NCBI RefSeq assembly: GCF_002251735.1
Contig: NZ_NOXS01000021.1
Coordinates: 33,720 to 97,719 of the forward strand
Direction of reading: 5' to 3'
DNA: 64,000 bases
Source: Elstera cyanobacteriorum
Lineage (GTDB): Bacteria; Pseudomonadota; Alphaproteobacteria; Elsterales; Elsteraceae
The number at the start of each line of letters is the position of its first letter. Positions within the stretch are counted from its first letter, which is position 1. The notes under the pieces were generated by a model. It was not told the origin of the DNA and did no database searches. It saw nothing but the letters and a program-made list of their open reading frames with translations. Position numbers and translations under genes: made by a program. Of the stretch, positions 38,284 through 48,527 are shown in pieces.

Positions 38284-39050
38284 GCTGCCCGTCCTTCCGG
38301 TTTACGCCGCGACAGCACGAGTTCGTCGCGTAGGTCGAACTGCCAACCGCGCCCGCCCCGGGCGGCGTCGCGCCGTTGTTCGGTCCGCTCGCAGGTGAAC
38401 TCCGGCCCCAATAGATCGTCACGCTGCCAGCCGGTATCGGCGACATAGCGCAGCGCCTCGCCCAAGCGCAGCACGGCCCGCACGCGCTGCTCGGGGATCG
38501 GGCGGGTTGCATCATACTGATCGATGCCGTGGCCCAGCGTCTCCGCCGTCACCAGCGCGGGACGCAAGGGCAGCCCCAGCGGGCAGGCTTTCCGGCCCAT
38601 ATAAAGCGTGAAGACGGGCCGCGCGAGCGCGGTTGCCACGCGGGGCAAAAGACCAGGGTCTGTCCCGGGGCGGGCATGCAGGGCTACGGTAACGAACAGA
38701 TCGCTGCGATAGTCGCGCTGCGAAACCAAAGTGGAAACATTGCCCGCCGCCAGCGCCGCAGCGCGCGTTGGCCAAGGCTGCTTGGCGCGTTTCGGGGCTT
38801 CGACGGATTGTACCGTGTGATAGTCCTGCACCACCCGCCCGTCGGCATCAAGCCGCAGCGCCAGATCAAGGCCTGCCGAGAGGGCCGTAAGCGCCGCCGT
38901 CGCGTCCCGCTCAAGACCAAGCGCCGCCGCGCAAAGACCGAGAATGCCAGAGCGGTTCGGTCGGTCAGCCCCAATACGCCGCTCGCCGACCGCAAGGTCA
39001 CCAAACCCGGCGAGCGGCGCATAGAGCGTGAAAAACAGCAGGGACGCCAT
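38280..39050 (-). CDS. cas5e: Cascade subunit Cas5e (CasD)
   Basis: A 256-residue protein with the Cas5 N-terminal pattern LYAPLAGFGDLAVGERRIGADRPNRSGILGL followed by a second RAMP-like half (VTLALHA... style strands around LFVTVALHARPGTD). It binds the crRNA 5' handle in Cascade. It begins 6 bases after cas7e and overlaps cas6e. Confidence 0.93.
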   Translation of the reverse strand: MASLLFFTLYAPLAGFGDLAVGERRIGADRPNRSGILGLCAAALGLERDATAALTALSAGLDLALRLDADGRVVQDYHTVQSVEAPKRAKQPWPTRAAALAAGNVSTLVSQRDYRSDLFVTVALHARPGTDPGLLPRVATALARPVFTLYMGRKACPLGLPLRPALVTAETLGHGIDQYDATRPIPEQRVRAVLRLGEALRYVADTGWQRDDLLGPEFTCERTEQRRDAARGGRGWQFDLRDELVLSRRKPEGRAA

Positions 39051-39056
39051 GCCGGA

Positions 39057-40690
<1,634 letters not shown>

Positions 40691-40693
40691 CGG

Positions 40694-42364
40694 TTATGCC
40701 GCCTTTTGTTTTTTCGGGGCTGGAAGGCCGAGGGCGGTGTAGAAATCCTGCCCCGGCTTACCGTAGCCCGCCAGCGCCGCCCGCAAACTGCGGCGCTGGG
40801 CCGCCCGCCTTTGCATATCGGACAGCAGCAGCACCCCCGCGTCGTCGGGCACGACCAGATCATCGAACAGGCGGGCTATCTGCCGTGTGAGCGCCGCCAG
40901 CCAATCGCGGCGAACGGTTTGGCGCAGCGCGTCGCGCGCGTCATCGTCAAACTCCCCATCGTCGGCCAAGGTCGCGGCGATCCGATCCATCAGCCCGTCG
41001 ATCCGCGTCAGGAAATCCTGCTCCGTCGCCGTCCAATAGGTTTCCTTCAGCCGCTCCAGCAGGCTGCCGTCGCTCGGACCACTGGGGCCGAACAGCGCCT
41101 CCCGCACGCGGCTGACCAGCAGAAACCGCCCGACATCGGCCCCGCGCACCATTTCGCGAATCAGGGCATCGGCCTCCGCCATCACGTTCGGCGCGCCGAC
41201 CAGCAGCGGCATCGCGCTTTCGGTGAAATCGCGCGCTTTCATATTGTCCATATCATAGCCAAAGGCGCTTAGGCGGGCTGTCGCGCCCCGCGACGACTTC
41301 AGGCGCAACCGGGCGAGACGAATACTCTCCGACGGCACCCGGGCCCCATCATCGCTGGCGGTGACCAGCCCGACCCAATGGCGATAACCGATGCGCCCCG
41401 GCTGGCCGTGGACCGGTAGAAACTCCCCGCTTGCTTTGGCGAAACTATAGGGCGACAGCGGATGCTGGAACCCGACGTAGCTGATGCCATAATTGCGTGT
41501 TTCATACGTGCGGACGCACAGCGCCTCGACCCGCCCCGTCAAGGCGCAGGGCGTGCCGTCCTGATTGTCGGCGAGATGCAGCCGAATACGACGCGGCATC
41601 CCCCAATAGGCTTGCAGCGGATCGGCCTGCTGGGGCGTAACCGTTTGACCTTTTTCAGACGTTGGAGTTTCGCGCAGCCACGGAAAAATCCCGTCCAAGG
41701 GCCGATCATCCGACCCAGTGGCCCCTGGCACGACACAATTGGGGGCAAGCTGGTCCCAGAGGCTGACGGCCCGGCTGGCGGCGGCGATCACCGTCAGCGG
41801 CCCACCACCGCGGAGGGAGGTGCGATGCCCCTGCCCGCCGGACGGCGCGTAGGTTTGTAGCGTAAACAGCGCCATCGCCGCCGCCGACGCCCCCAAACAG
41901 GCCGCGCGCCCGCGCTTAACGAAATGATCCTGGTTCTTTTTCAACGTATTCGCGCCCGGCGAATCGATCAAAAGCTGGGCAATCGGTACCGGATCGCCGC
42001 CCAAGGGGGTAAAATCCTGCCCAAACCGCGCCCCGGCCCCGCCCAGGAAAAAGGCAGGCTCCAGCACAGCAAACCGCGCGTCCAACTCGGCCAGGGCCGG
42101 GGCGTTTTGCAGATGCCGCCGCCAAGCGCCCACCTCATCGCCGCAATCCGTTAACACATCGCGATAGGCGACCGCGAGCAGCCCGATCAGAAATTCCCGC
42201 ACCGCCCCATCAAAATCCGCCCGCCCCCAGGCCACGGCAACCACCGGATCCTCCGACGCCGCCAAAACCTCCGCGGGCCGCGCCCACCCCCTTTCCCCCG
42301 ACAGGCGGCGATAGGGCAGCCAAGCCTCTGAAATAAGGGAGAAATTATGGGGTTGAGCAACCAT
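40694..42364 (-). CDS. cse1: Cascade large subunit Cse1 (CasA)
   Basis: From ATG 42364 (MVAQPHNFSLISEAWLPYRRLSG) the protein has 556 residues, close to the family norm. The opening FSLISEAWLPYR matches Cse1 N-termini. Later segments such as GQGHRTSLRGGGPLTVI and YGISYVGFQHPLSPY are also typical. It recognises the PAM and recruits Cas3. No clear ribosome site is seen. A longer frame to 42547 is not supported by the family. It is the first gene of the cse1-cas2 run. Confidence 0.92.
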   Translation of the reverse strand: MVAQPHNFSLISEAWLPYRRLSGERGWARPAEVLAASEDPVVAVAWGRADFDGAVREFLIGLLAVAYRDVLTDCGDEVGAWRRHLQNAPALAELDARFAVLEPAFFLGGAGARFGQDFTPLGGDPVPIAQLLIDSPGANTLKKNQDHFVKRGRAACLGASAAAMALFTLQTYAPSGGQGHRTSLRGGGPLTVIAAASRAVSLWDQLAPNCVVPGATGSDDRPLDGIFPWLRETPTSEKGQTVTPQQADPLQAYWGMPRRIRLHLADNQDGTPCALTGRVEALCVRTYETRNYGISYVGFQHPLSPYSFAKASGEFLPVHGQPGRIGYRHWVGLVTASDDGARVPSESIRLARLRLKSSRGATARLSAFGYDMDNMKARDFTESAMPLLVGAPNVMAEADALIREMVRGADVGRFLLVSRVREALFGPSGPSDGSLLERLKETYWTATEQDFLTRIDGLMDRIAATLADDGEFDDDARDALRQTVRRDWLAALTRQIARLFDDLVVPDDAGVLLLSDMQRRAAQRRSLRAALAGYGKPGQDFYTALGLPAPKKQKAA

Positions 42365-42727
42365 AAGAGAAAGCGTAGCGAGGCAAAACTCGCTAAGCAA
42401 GAGGTTAATTTTGATTTTATCGTAAAACGGGAGGCAGGTGCGGTCAACGCCCCTTAGATCTGTCTCGATACCCGATGATAAGGGCGCGCGCCCGCCCTCT
42501 CTGCGCCACCGTCCTTGGAGGCCGACGCGGGCACAGCGATGGATCACCCCAAAAGGTTAGCAGCTCCCCCCGGCCTCCCAAGCCCGTAAGGAGGCGAAAT
42601 TTGTTTTGGGGGGATCATAGGGAAGTCATGCAGAGGCACCCTGCACGACTGCCTGTTCGGGGACTCGGCGGGCGCTCGCCACCCCTGCATTCCAGTAATG
42701 GAAGCAGGGGTAGAAGCGAGCGTCAAG
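42365..42727. other. 363-base region between cse1 and the distal end of CRISPR array 2
   Basis: The cse1-proximal part (42398-42430) is AT-rich and probably holds the cse1 promoter. On the minus strand it contains GTTTTACGAT, a string also present on the plus strand of the array 2 leader. The array-proximal part contains a large hairpin (42673-42722). I see no coding frame that is not a shadow. Confidence 0.45.
42673..42722 (-). repeat. long interrupted hairpin at the distal end of array 2
   Basis: CGCTCG at 42673-42678 pairs with CGAGCG at 42717-42722. Inside it ACCCCTGC and TTCCA pair with TGGAA and GCAGGGGT around a GTAA loop, with one bulged A. The structure ends 5 bases before the degenerate last repeat, so the array transcript would fold it just after the last repeat. 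It lacks a U tract. It may stop or protect the precursor transcript. Confidence 0.55.
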
Positions 42728-43488
42728 GGGAACATCCCCGCAGGTGCGGGGGGCACTCGGTCGGCTCCCGCCCAATGACCGGCATAATCGGTTCATCCCC
42801 GCGTCTGCGGGGAACACAGGGCCACGGCGGGCAGATTGGCGACGGGCAGCGGTTCATCCCCGCGTCTGCGGGGAACACTTGCGGATGGTCTCGCCGGTGG
42901 CGGATTTCAGCGGTTCATCCCCGCGTCTGCGGGGAACACTTGAGGGCAGCAATGTCGAATGGACGGTTCTGCGGTTCATCCCCGCGTCTGCGGGGAACAC
43001 GTTTCGCCGGTGGCGGGATCGACCTGTTGCTTCGGTTCATCCCCGCGTCTGCGGGGAACACCTGCCGCCCGCCTCAGCGCAAACCACCCTGCGCGGTTCA
43101 TCCCCGCGTCTGCGGGGAACACAGGGGCTGGCCTGGAAGGCTTGGCTAAAGGCGCGGTTCATCCCCGCGTCTGCGGGGAACACTGCCTCGATAATCAACG
43201 CGCTCATCGTCGTGCCGGTTCATCCCCGCGTCTGCGGGGAACACGCAAGCCGGGGGTGCAGGTGGTTAGGCTTTGGCCGGTTCATCCCCGCGTCTGCGGG
43301 GAACACCCGTAGACCAGCAGTTGCGCCGCCACCTGCTCCGGTTCATCCCCGCGTCTGCGGGGAACACTCCTTGCGGCGCGATCTCAGACGCCAATGCAGC
43401 GGTTCATCCCCGCGTCTGCGGGGAACACGTCCTCATCCGGGTCTACCATGAGGACAACTTCGGTTCATCCCCGCGTCTGCGGGGAACA

Positions 43489-43753
43489 TGTGTGGACGGC
43501 CCCTGCGATGCAAGAGCTTTTGTGGAGCGATAGGCACCGGTCGGGTGCATCCATGTGTTCGGCCTGTTCGCGCAGCACCGCATGGCTGCTGGCCCTGATG
43601 AAGTCCGCGGATCGGATCCCTAATCACGTCATCGCGCTCGAAGCGCCGTGCTCCCCTGGGCTTGTCCGATCCCCGGTCTGACCGGTTTGTCATCACTACT
43701 CAGCTGCCCTTACACCGTCCTGCCGCCGCTTCAGTAAACGGCAAGGACATCGG
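43489..43753 (-). ncRNA. non-coding end of the IS, candidate bridge RNA region
   Basis: This 265-base stretch downstream of the transposase gene has no coding frame. IS110-family recombinases use a structured bridge RNA encoded in the long non-coding end; in the IS1111 group this lies downstream of the gene, as here. Short complementary blocks (GGTGCATCC-type stems near 43533-43551) suggest folding. The minus strand contains GAACAC (43556-43561 region), the end of the CRISPR repeat it is inserted into. Assignment is by family and position only. Confidence 0.45.
43492..43506 (+). repeat. left subterminal inverted repeat of the IS
   Basis: GTGGACGGCCCCTGC, complementary to 44828-44842 at 14 of 15 positions. 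It begins 3 bases inside the left junction. Confidence 0.8.
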
Positions 43754-44773
43754 TCACGCGGCGGCTGCCGCGTAGACTTCGTTGCGCGTCATTACCGCCC
43801 AGGCAATGCGCGCGGTCTTATTAGCGAGTCCGACGGTCGCGATTTTCACTGGCTTGCGCTCAAGGAGTTGTGCGACCCAAGGCTGGCGCGTTGCATCCCT
43901 GCGTGCCATGCGGATCACTGCGGTAGCACCGACGACCAACAGCTTGCGGAGATATCCGTCCCCCTGTTTGCTGATACCGCCGAGCCGTTCTTTACCGCCA
44001 GAACTATGGGCGCGCGGCGTAAGACCCAACCAGGCCGCGAACTGCCGACCTGAGCGGAACAGCGCTGCATCGGGCACCGCTGCAGCGATTGCCGAAGCAG
44101 TGATTGGGCCGATGCCGGGGATGGTCGCGAGCCGACGGCTGGTATCATCCGCACGATGCCAAGCCTGTATCTGCGACTCGAGCCGATCTATCTCGCTTGC
44201 TAATGATCGAAGCTGAGCCGCGATCGTGTGGAGCGCCGACCGCGCGTGCGCCGGAAGCTTCTCCTGTCCCTCATGGAGAAGCTTGACCAGCGCAGTTACT
44301 CCGCCAGGCCCCTTACTGGTAACGATGCCATACTCAGACAGATGCGCCCGTAAGGCATTGATCAGCGCAGTCCGTTGTCGCACGAGCAGATCGCGCGTTT
44401 TGTGCAGCATCAGCACCGCCTGTTGCTCAACACTCTTTATTGCCACAAAGCGCATCGTGGGCCGAGTTACCGCTTCGCAAATCGCCTCCGCGTCAGCGGC
44501 ATCTGTCTTTCCACGCTTCACATATGGTTTCACATAAGCGGGCGGCATCAACCGCACTTCGTGGCCGAGGGCGCGTATTTCCCGGCCCCAATGATGGGCC
44601 GATGCACAGGCTTCCATCCCGACTAAGCAAGGAGGCAAAGCGGCGAAAAACTTCAGAACCTCGGCCCGCCGCAGTTGCCGACGGACCAAAACCTTCCCTT
44701 CAGCGCTGATCGCATGGATCTGAAACACAGTCTTCGCCAGATCGACACCGACGGTCACGATATCCTGCTGCAT
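43754..44773 (-). CDS. IS110-family (IS1111-type) transposase
   Basis: A 339-residue DEDD recombinase. The N-terminal RuvC-like domain shows TVGVDLAKTVFQIHA (Asp), CLVGMEACASAHHWG (Glu) and KRGKTDAADAEAICEAV (two Asp). The C-terminal transposase_20 domain has LATIPGIGPITASAIAA and the serine motif PRAHSSGGKERLGGISKQGD. All expected catalytic residues are present and the frame is intact, so the element may still be active. The gene points the same way as the cas genes. Confidence 0.93.
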   Translation of the reverse strand: MQQDIVTVGVDLAKTVFQIHAISAEGKVLVRRQLRRAEVLKFFAALPPCLVGMEACASAHHWGREIRALGHEVRLMPPAYVKPYVKRGKTDAADAEAICEAVTRPTMRFVAIKSVEQQAVLMLHKTRDLLVRQRTALINALRAHLSEYGIVTSKGPGGVTALVKLLHEGQEKLPAHARSALHTIAAQLRSLASEIDRLESQIQAWHRADDTSRRLATIPGIGPITASAIAAAVPDAALFRSGRQFAAWLGLTPRAHSSGGKERLGGISKQGDGYLRKLLVVGATAVIRMARRDATRQPWVAQLLERKPVKIATVGLANKTARIAWAVMTRNEVYAAAAA

Positions 44774-44827
44774 GGATCGACTCCTAGACGTGGCTCAACG
44801 ACCACATCATTGCATAGCTACGCTGCT

Positions 44828-44842
44828 GCAGGGGTCGTCCAC
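44828..44842 (-). repeat. right subterminal inverted repeat of the IS
   Basis: GCAGGGGTCGTCCAC on the plus strand, complementary to 43492-43506 except one base. About 7 bases separate it from the right junction. Confidence 0.8.
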
Positions 44843-45155
44843 GACATCACGTCTCGAGCTGGATGTCGACCTCGCTCCGTCGCGGTTCATCCCCGCGTCT
44901 GCGGGGAACACGTGCGCGTGCCGGTACGCGAGGATAACCGATCCGGTTCATCCCCGCGTCTGCGGGGAACACTTCTTCCGCCGCCATATCGCAAAGCCGT
45001 TCGCCGGTTCATCCCCGCGTCTGCGGGGAACACCATGACGTGGAATCGCTCCGGGCGCATCTGAGCGGTTCATCCCCGCGTCTGCGGGGAACACCTAATC
45101 GCGGCGCTTATCGGGGGCGGTTTAGGCGGTTCATCCCCGCGTCTGCGGGGAACAC

Positions 45156-45222
45156 TCTTCCTAGAACTCTCTGTAATTCCTTTGGTTTTACGATGTCAAA
45201 GAATTTACCGAGGTTAACACCC
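45156..45222 (-). promoter_or_regulatory. leader and promoter of CRISPR array 2
   Basis: On the minus strand -35 TTGACA (45199-45194) and -10 TACAGA (45175-45170) are 18 bases apart. The upstream block AAAGAATTTACCGAGGTTAAC (plus strand, in two halves around 45198-45218) is nearly identical to that of array 1. Repeats to its left are therefore the newest ones. It ends 13 bases before the cas3 stop. Confidence 0.8.
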
Positions 45223-45234
45223 TTTCTGCGCGAG

Positions 45235-47862
45235 TCAAGCGCGGGGGAGGATCAACCCGAGGGTGGGGGTGTAGGAGGCGGTGCCGAGGCGGCCGCGTGC
45301 GTCGGCGACGGTAGCGGTGAACAAGCCTGCTTCGGGGCTGGGGGAGAGGAGGAGCGGCAGGCAGTCGGCATCATAGCGGCCCCAGCGGGCGCGCAGGTCG
45401 GCCAGGGCCGCCGCGGGCACCTCCGGCGGCGGCGGGGCGGCGGCGAGGCGGGTGCGGGAAACGCGCAGTTCCGACAGCGCCCAGGCGTGGGCGGGGTCTG
45501 CCGCCGCAGCCCAGGGCTGCAAGGCCCCCGCCTGCCAGCGCATAAGGCGGACGCGGCTGGTTTCCTGGGTTAAGCGGGTGGAGATATCCGCTTCCTTCGA
45601 CCAGGGCTTATTGCCGAGACTATAGCCCGCCAGCGGATCGAGCAGATTGCCGTTGGCAAAAGCGCGGTCAGCCCAATCCTGCGCCTGCGCCCGCCCGGCC
45701 GGATCGACCAGCGGCGGTGGATCGTCGGGCGCATCGTCCGGGGCGTAGACGCGGTTGATCAACCCGCGCACATCCTGCGGGGTGGCCAGGCGGCCTGACG
45801 CAAACAGCGCTGCCGCCGTGCGCCACAGCACCCGCGGATTATCGTAAACATGAAAACCGCCGGGCAAAAGGTCGCGCCCCCAATGGGCCGACGCAACCTG
45901 CGCCGGATCGGGGCTGAGGATCAGCATTTCGGGCTGCGGCAAAGGCCGGGCTTCGGGCGGGCGCAGGTGCCGCCACAGCCGCCCGGCGCGCTGGATCAGA
46001 AGGTCGGCGGGCGCAAGGTCGGAAATCAGCAGGTCGAAATCCACATCCAGGCTTTGTTCGATGACCTGGGTCGCGACCAGCACCCGCCCCCGCCGGGACG
46101 CCGCCGGGGCCGCCGGGCCAAAGCGGGCGACAACATCGGTTTCCACAGTGTGGCGGTCGGCTTGGGCGAAGCGCGCGTGGAAGACTTGTGCCGCCACCCC
46201 CTCGGCCGCGAGGGCGGTCTGGGCCGCCAGCACATCGTCCACGGTATTGCGCACCCAGGCCACCGCCGCGCCCCGGGCCTGGACCGCGCGGATCTCTGCA
46301 CAGACCGCCGCGACCGAGGCCAGCCGCCGCACTGCAATACTCCGCACTCTGTCCGGGCGCGGCGCGCAGGGAATTTCCGTTGCTGTCTCGGCCAGATGGG
46401 TGACCAGCGGATAGTCGGGCGGCGGGCGGCTCGGCAGCGGCGTTCCCCACGCGCGGGCAAGCCGCTGTTTTTGCAAATCGGTCAATGTGGCCGACAGCAC
46501 GATCATCGATCCACCGAGCAGCGCCTGAAACGCCGTCAACCGTTCCAGGGCGGCAAAGGTATAGGCATCATACGCATGGGCTTCATCGACGATCAGGATG
46601 CGGTCGGCCAGCGCGTGCAGACGCAGGGCCTGATGTTTGACCGGCAAGACGGCCAGGAGGGCTTGATCGAGCGTGCCGACGCCCAGATCGGAGAATAGCC
46701 GGTGCCGGTTGCTCTGGCCCAGCCACGCGGCGCTTTCTGCCGCCGAATCCCCCTCGTGCGGCGAGGTTGGGCGCGCAAGCCAGGCGGCGCCGTGGATCAG
46801 GCTAACGCTCGGCGGCTCCGGCCCCTCAAACAGTTTCCCGGCTAGGCCGCGCAGGCGCTGGTGCAGGGCATTGGCCGTCGCCTGGGTGGGCAGGCCGAGG
46901 TAAATTCCCCGGGCTCGCCCTGCCGCCAGCAGCCGTTGCGCCAAGATCACCGCCGCCTCCGTCTTCCCCGCGCCGGTAATATCCTCGATGATCGTTAGGC
47001 TGGGGCCGGGCGGCAGCGGGGTTTCTTCCGCCCAGCGCTGGACCGCCGAGGGGGCAAAGCGCCCGCCGGTCAGCGCGGTAAACCGCAGCGGCGGGGCGGG
47101 CGGCGTCGGGCTCAACCGGGCCTCGGTGACCGCCAGAAGGGCGTGCCGTCGGGCCTTCGACCAATAGGCCGCCACGGCTTCTTCGGCTGGATCGTAAGGG
47201 AAATACGCCTGATTGGAGCCGAGCCAATCGGCGAGAACTGCAAACCCCGCCAGCAGCAGGGAGGCCTTGGCCCGCGCCTGCGGTTCCGGCACATCGGGCG
47301 GGGCAAAGAGCGCCCGCATGGTTTCGATGTAGGCGCGGGCCTGGCGCTTATCTTCCCGGCGGAAGGCGCGCTCCTCCACATCCCAGGCAACCGGACGGCC
47401 ATGATGGCCAAAAACCGCGCCAAAGACGGCCTGATACCCATCCTGATCCCACCCCGGACAGGCCTGCGGTAGAAAAAGCTCGAGCAGGCCCGCCCCCAGG
47501 GCAGGATGGCCGGGATCGGCCCCGGCAGCTTCGGGAAACGGCCCGAGCAGGTCTTCCGCCCAGAGGGCCGGAACCTTCGCCTGAAACCCGCGTGCGGCCT
47601 TGCCCAGATCGTGCAGAGCCAGAAGATACGGCAGCCAGCGTCGAGCTGTTTCGGCATCCTGCCCCAATGCGGTCGCCAACCGGTCGCGGAAAGCGGGCCG
47701 GGCATCGAGCAGCGCCTGACCCACAGCGGCGACATCCAGCGCATGCTTCCACAAGGGGTGCCACGCCCCAGTGCTTCCCTCAATTGGCCGGGCCTTGCCC
47801 CAGAGGCGATGCCATGATGGCGGACGGGAAAGATCGCAGGATTGCATGGGCTGCGCGGTCAC
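45235..47862 (-). CDS. cas3: CRISPR-associated nuclease-helicase Cas3, type I-E
   Basis: An 875-residue protein. The N-terminal HD nuclease is seen in WHPLWKHALDVAAVG and YLLALHDLGKAARGFQ (about residues 34-95). The helicase part has Walker A EDITGAGKTEAAVIL near residue 290, DEAHAYDAYTF (Walker B) near 425 and QVIEQSLDVDFDLLISDLAPADLLIQRAGRLWRH (motifs V-VI) near 605. The GTG at 47862 is the furthest start; ATG 47847 is an alternative and neither has a good ribosome site. It is separated from cse1 by array 2. Confidence 0.96.
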   Translation of the reverse strand: MTAQPMQSCDLSRPPSWHRLWGKARPIEGSTGAWHPLWKHALDVAAVGQALLDARPAFRDRLATALGQDAETARRWLPYLLALHDLGKAARGFQAKVPALWAEDLLGPFPEAAGADPGHPALGAGLLELFLPQACPGWDQDGYQAVFGAVFGHHGRPVAWDVEERAFRREDKRQARAYIETMRALFAPPDVPEPQARAKASLLLAGFAVLADWLGSNQAYFPYDPAEEAVAAYWSKARRHALLAVTEARLSPTPPAPPLRFTALTGGRFAPSAVQRWAEETPLPPGPSLTIIEDITGAGKTEAAVILAQRLLAAGRARGIYLGLPTQATANALHQRLRGLAGKLFEGPEPPSVSLIHGAAWLARPTSPHEGDSAAESAAWLGQSNRHRLFSDLGVGTLDQALLAVLPVKHQALRLHALADRILIVDEAHAYDAYTFAALERLTAFQALLGGSMIVLSATLTDLQKQRLARAWGTPLPSRPPPDYPLVTHLAETATEIPCAPRPDRVRSIAVRRLASVAAVCAEIRAVQARGAAVAWVRNTVDDVLAAQTALAAEGVAAQVFHARFAQADRHTVETDVVARFGPAAPAASRRGRVLVATQVIEQSLDVDFDLLISDLAPADLLIQRAGRLWRHLRPPEARPLPQPEMLILSPDPAQVASAHWGRDLLPGGFHVYDNPRVLWRTAAALFASGRLATPQDVRGLINRVYAPDDAPDDPPPLVDPAGRAQAQDWADRAFANGNLLDPLAGYSLGNKPWSKEADISTRLTQETSRVRLMRWQAGALQPWAAAADPAHAWALSELRVSRTRLAAAPPPPEVPAAALADLRARWGRYDADCLPLLLSPSPEAGLFTATVADARGRLGTASYTPTLGLILPRA

Positions 47863-48142
47863 AGAGAAGACTGACTATACAGCACAACCTTACGGCGTCG
47901 GCGTCACAATCGACAAGGTGACAAAGACCTTGCCCGCCGAAGGCCTTTCGATATGGGGGGTACGCTACGCGCGACAACGTTCAAACGGGCCACAACGGGC
48001 TTCCTTTGCCGATGGCTTTCGCCTCAACCGTCCCCTATCGCGTCCCTTTTTTAGACTTTCTTGACCATTTTCTCAGACCCGCACACGGGATCTCAAAGGT
48101 CAAAAATCAAGGATTTCTGCGGTATCGAATTTTAAGGAGAGG
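47863..48142. other. 280-base gap between cas3 and tRNA-Phe
   Basis: No supported gene. On the minus strand TATAGT at 47879-47874 could be the -10 of the cas3 promoter, but I find no convincing -35. The end next to the tRNA is moderately AT-rich. Confidence 0.35.
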
Positions 48143-48218
48143 TGGTGCCCAGAGCCGGAATCGAACCAGCGACACTGCGATTTTCAGTCGCATGCTCTAC
48201 CAACTGAGCTATCTGGGC
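48143..48218 (-). tRNA. tRNA-Phe (anticodon GAA)
   Basis: A 76-base cloverleaf including an encoded CCA. The acceptor arms GCCCAGA and TCTGGGC pair, the D arm has AGCTCAGTTGGTAGAGC, the anticodon stem-loop GCGACTGAAAATCGC gives anticodon GAA, and the T arm has GGTTCGATTCC. It follows yacG in transcription order, as is common in alphaproteobacteria. Confidence 0.97.
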
Positions 48219-48305
48219 GCCCGTCGGAACGAGGGATCGTATAGCCGACCCCCTCGGGGGCTGTCTAGGGGTTTTCTCTCGGCACTCCTGCCCCCGAATG
48301 GCGGT

Positions 48306-48524
48306 TTAGTCGCTATCGCGGGCGGGGCCGTTCTGGCTGAACGCCTCGGCCTCATCATCTTCCAGCACCGGGCCGGGCACGCGGTAGCTTTCGTTCAGCC
48401 AGCGTCCGAGATCGAGTTGCTGGCAACGGGTGGAGCAAAAGGGGCGAAAGCGGGCCTCGGTCGGGCGGCCACAGGTCGGGCATTTTCCGCCGATGCGGAT
48501 GGAAACGGGGTCCGGGCTGCTCAT
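48306..48524 (-). CDS. yacG: DNA gyrase inhibitor YacG
   Basis: A 72-residue zinc-binding protein with CPTCGRP and [17 protein letters not shown], the C-X2-C / C-X3-C site and helix typical of YacG. The acidic C-terminal tail is also as expected. It binds GyrB and inhibits gyrase in E. coli. The gene starts 4 bases after rng. Confidence 0.94.
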   Translation of the reverse strand: MSSPDPVSIRIGGKCPTCGRPTEARFRPFCSTRCQQLDLGRWLNESYRVPGPVLEDDEAEAFSQNGPARDSD

Positions 48525-48527
48525 GCT

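Larger units (their letters stand above)
43489..44849 (-). mobile_element. IS110-family element, IS1111 group, inserted in a CRISPR repeat
   Basis: The left junction follows base 28 of a repeat (GGGGAACA). The missing last base and the complete 32-base spacer resume at 44850-44882, so the element is about 1361 bases with no obvious target duplication. Subterminal inverted repeats (43492-43506 and 44828-44842) match at 14 of 15 bases, with 3 and about 7 bases outside them. That is the IS1111 pattern. The long non-coding end lies downstream of the transposase gene. The exact end could shift by one or two bases. Confidence 0.88.
42728..45155 (-). CRISPR. type I-E CRISPR array 2, split by an IS element (18 repeats, 17 spacers)
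   Basis: Left part: a degenerate repeat at 42728, then repeats at 42789, 42850, 42911, 42972, 43033, 43094, 43155, 43216, 43278, 43339, 43400 and 43461. Right part: repeats at 44883, 44944, 45005, 45066 and 45127. The period is 61 bases, with one 33-base spacer before 43278. On the minus strand the repeat is GTGTTCCCCGC, loop AGAC, GCGGGGATGAACCG. The degenerate end repeat carries the loop of array 1. The 43461 repeat is cut before its last base by an insertion sequence; its spacer continues at 44851-44882. Confidence 0.97.

Noticed and set aside
42398..42430. A third CRISPR leader upstream of cse1
   Set aside because: Only the short string GTTTTACGAT is shared with the array 2 leader, and it is in the opposite orientation; there is no repeat next to it. 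It is more likely part of the cse1 promoter region.
42475..43533. Long plus-strand frames across CRISPR array 2 and, in the same way, across array 1 (35485-36160)
   Set aside because: The proteins are repeats of HPRRCGEH- or RFIPASAGNT-like units, an artefact of reading regular CRISPR repeats; they have no starts or family support.
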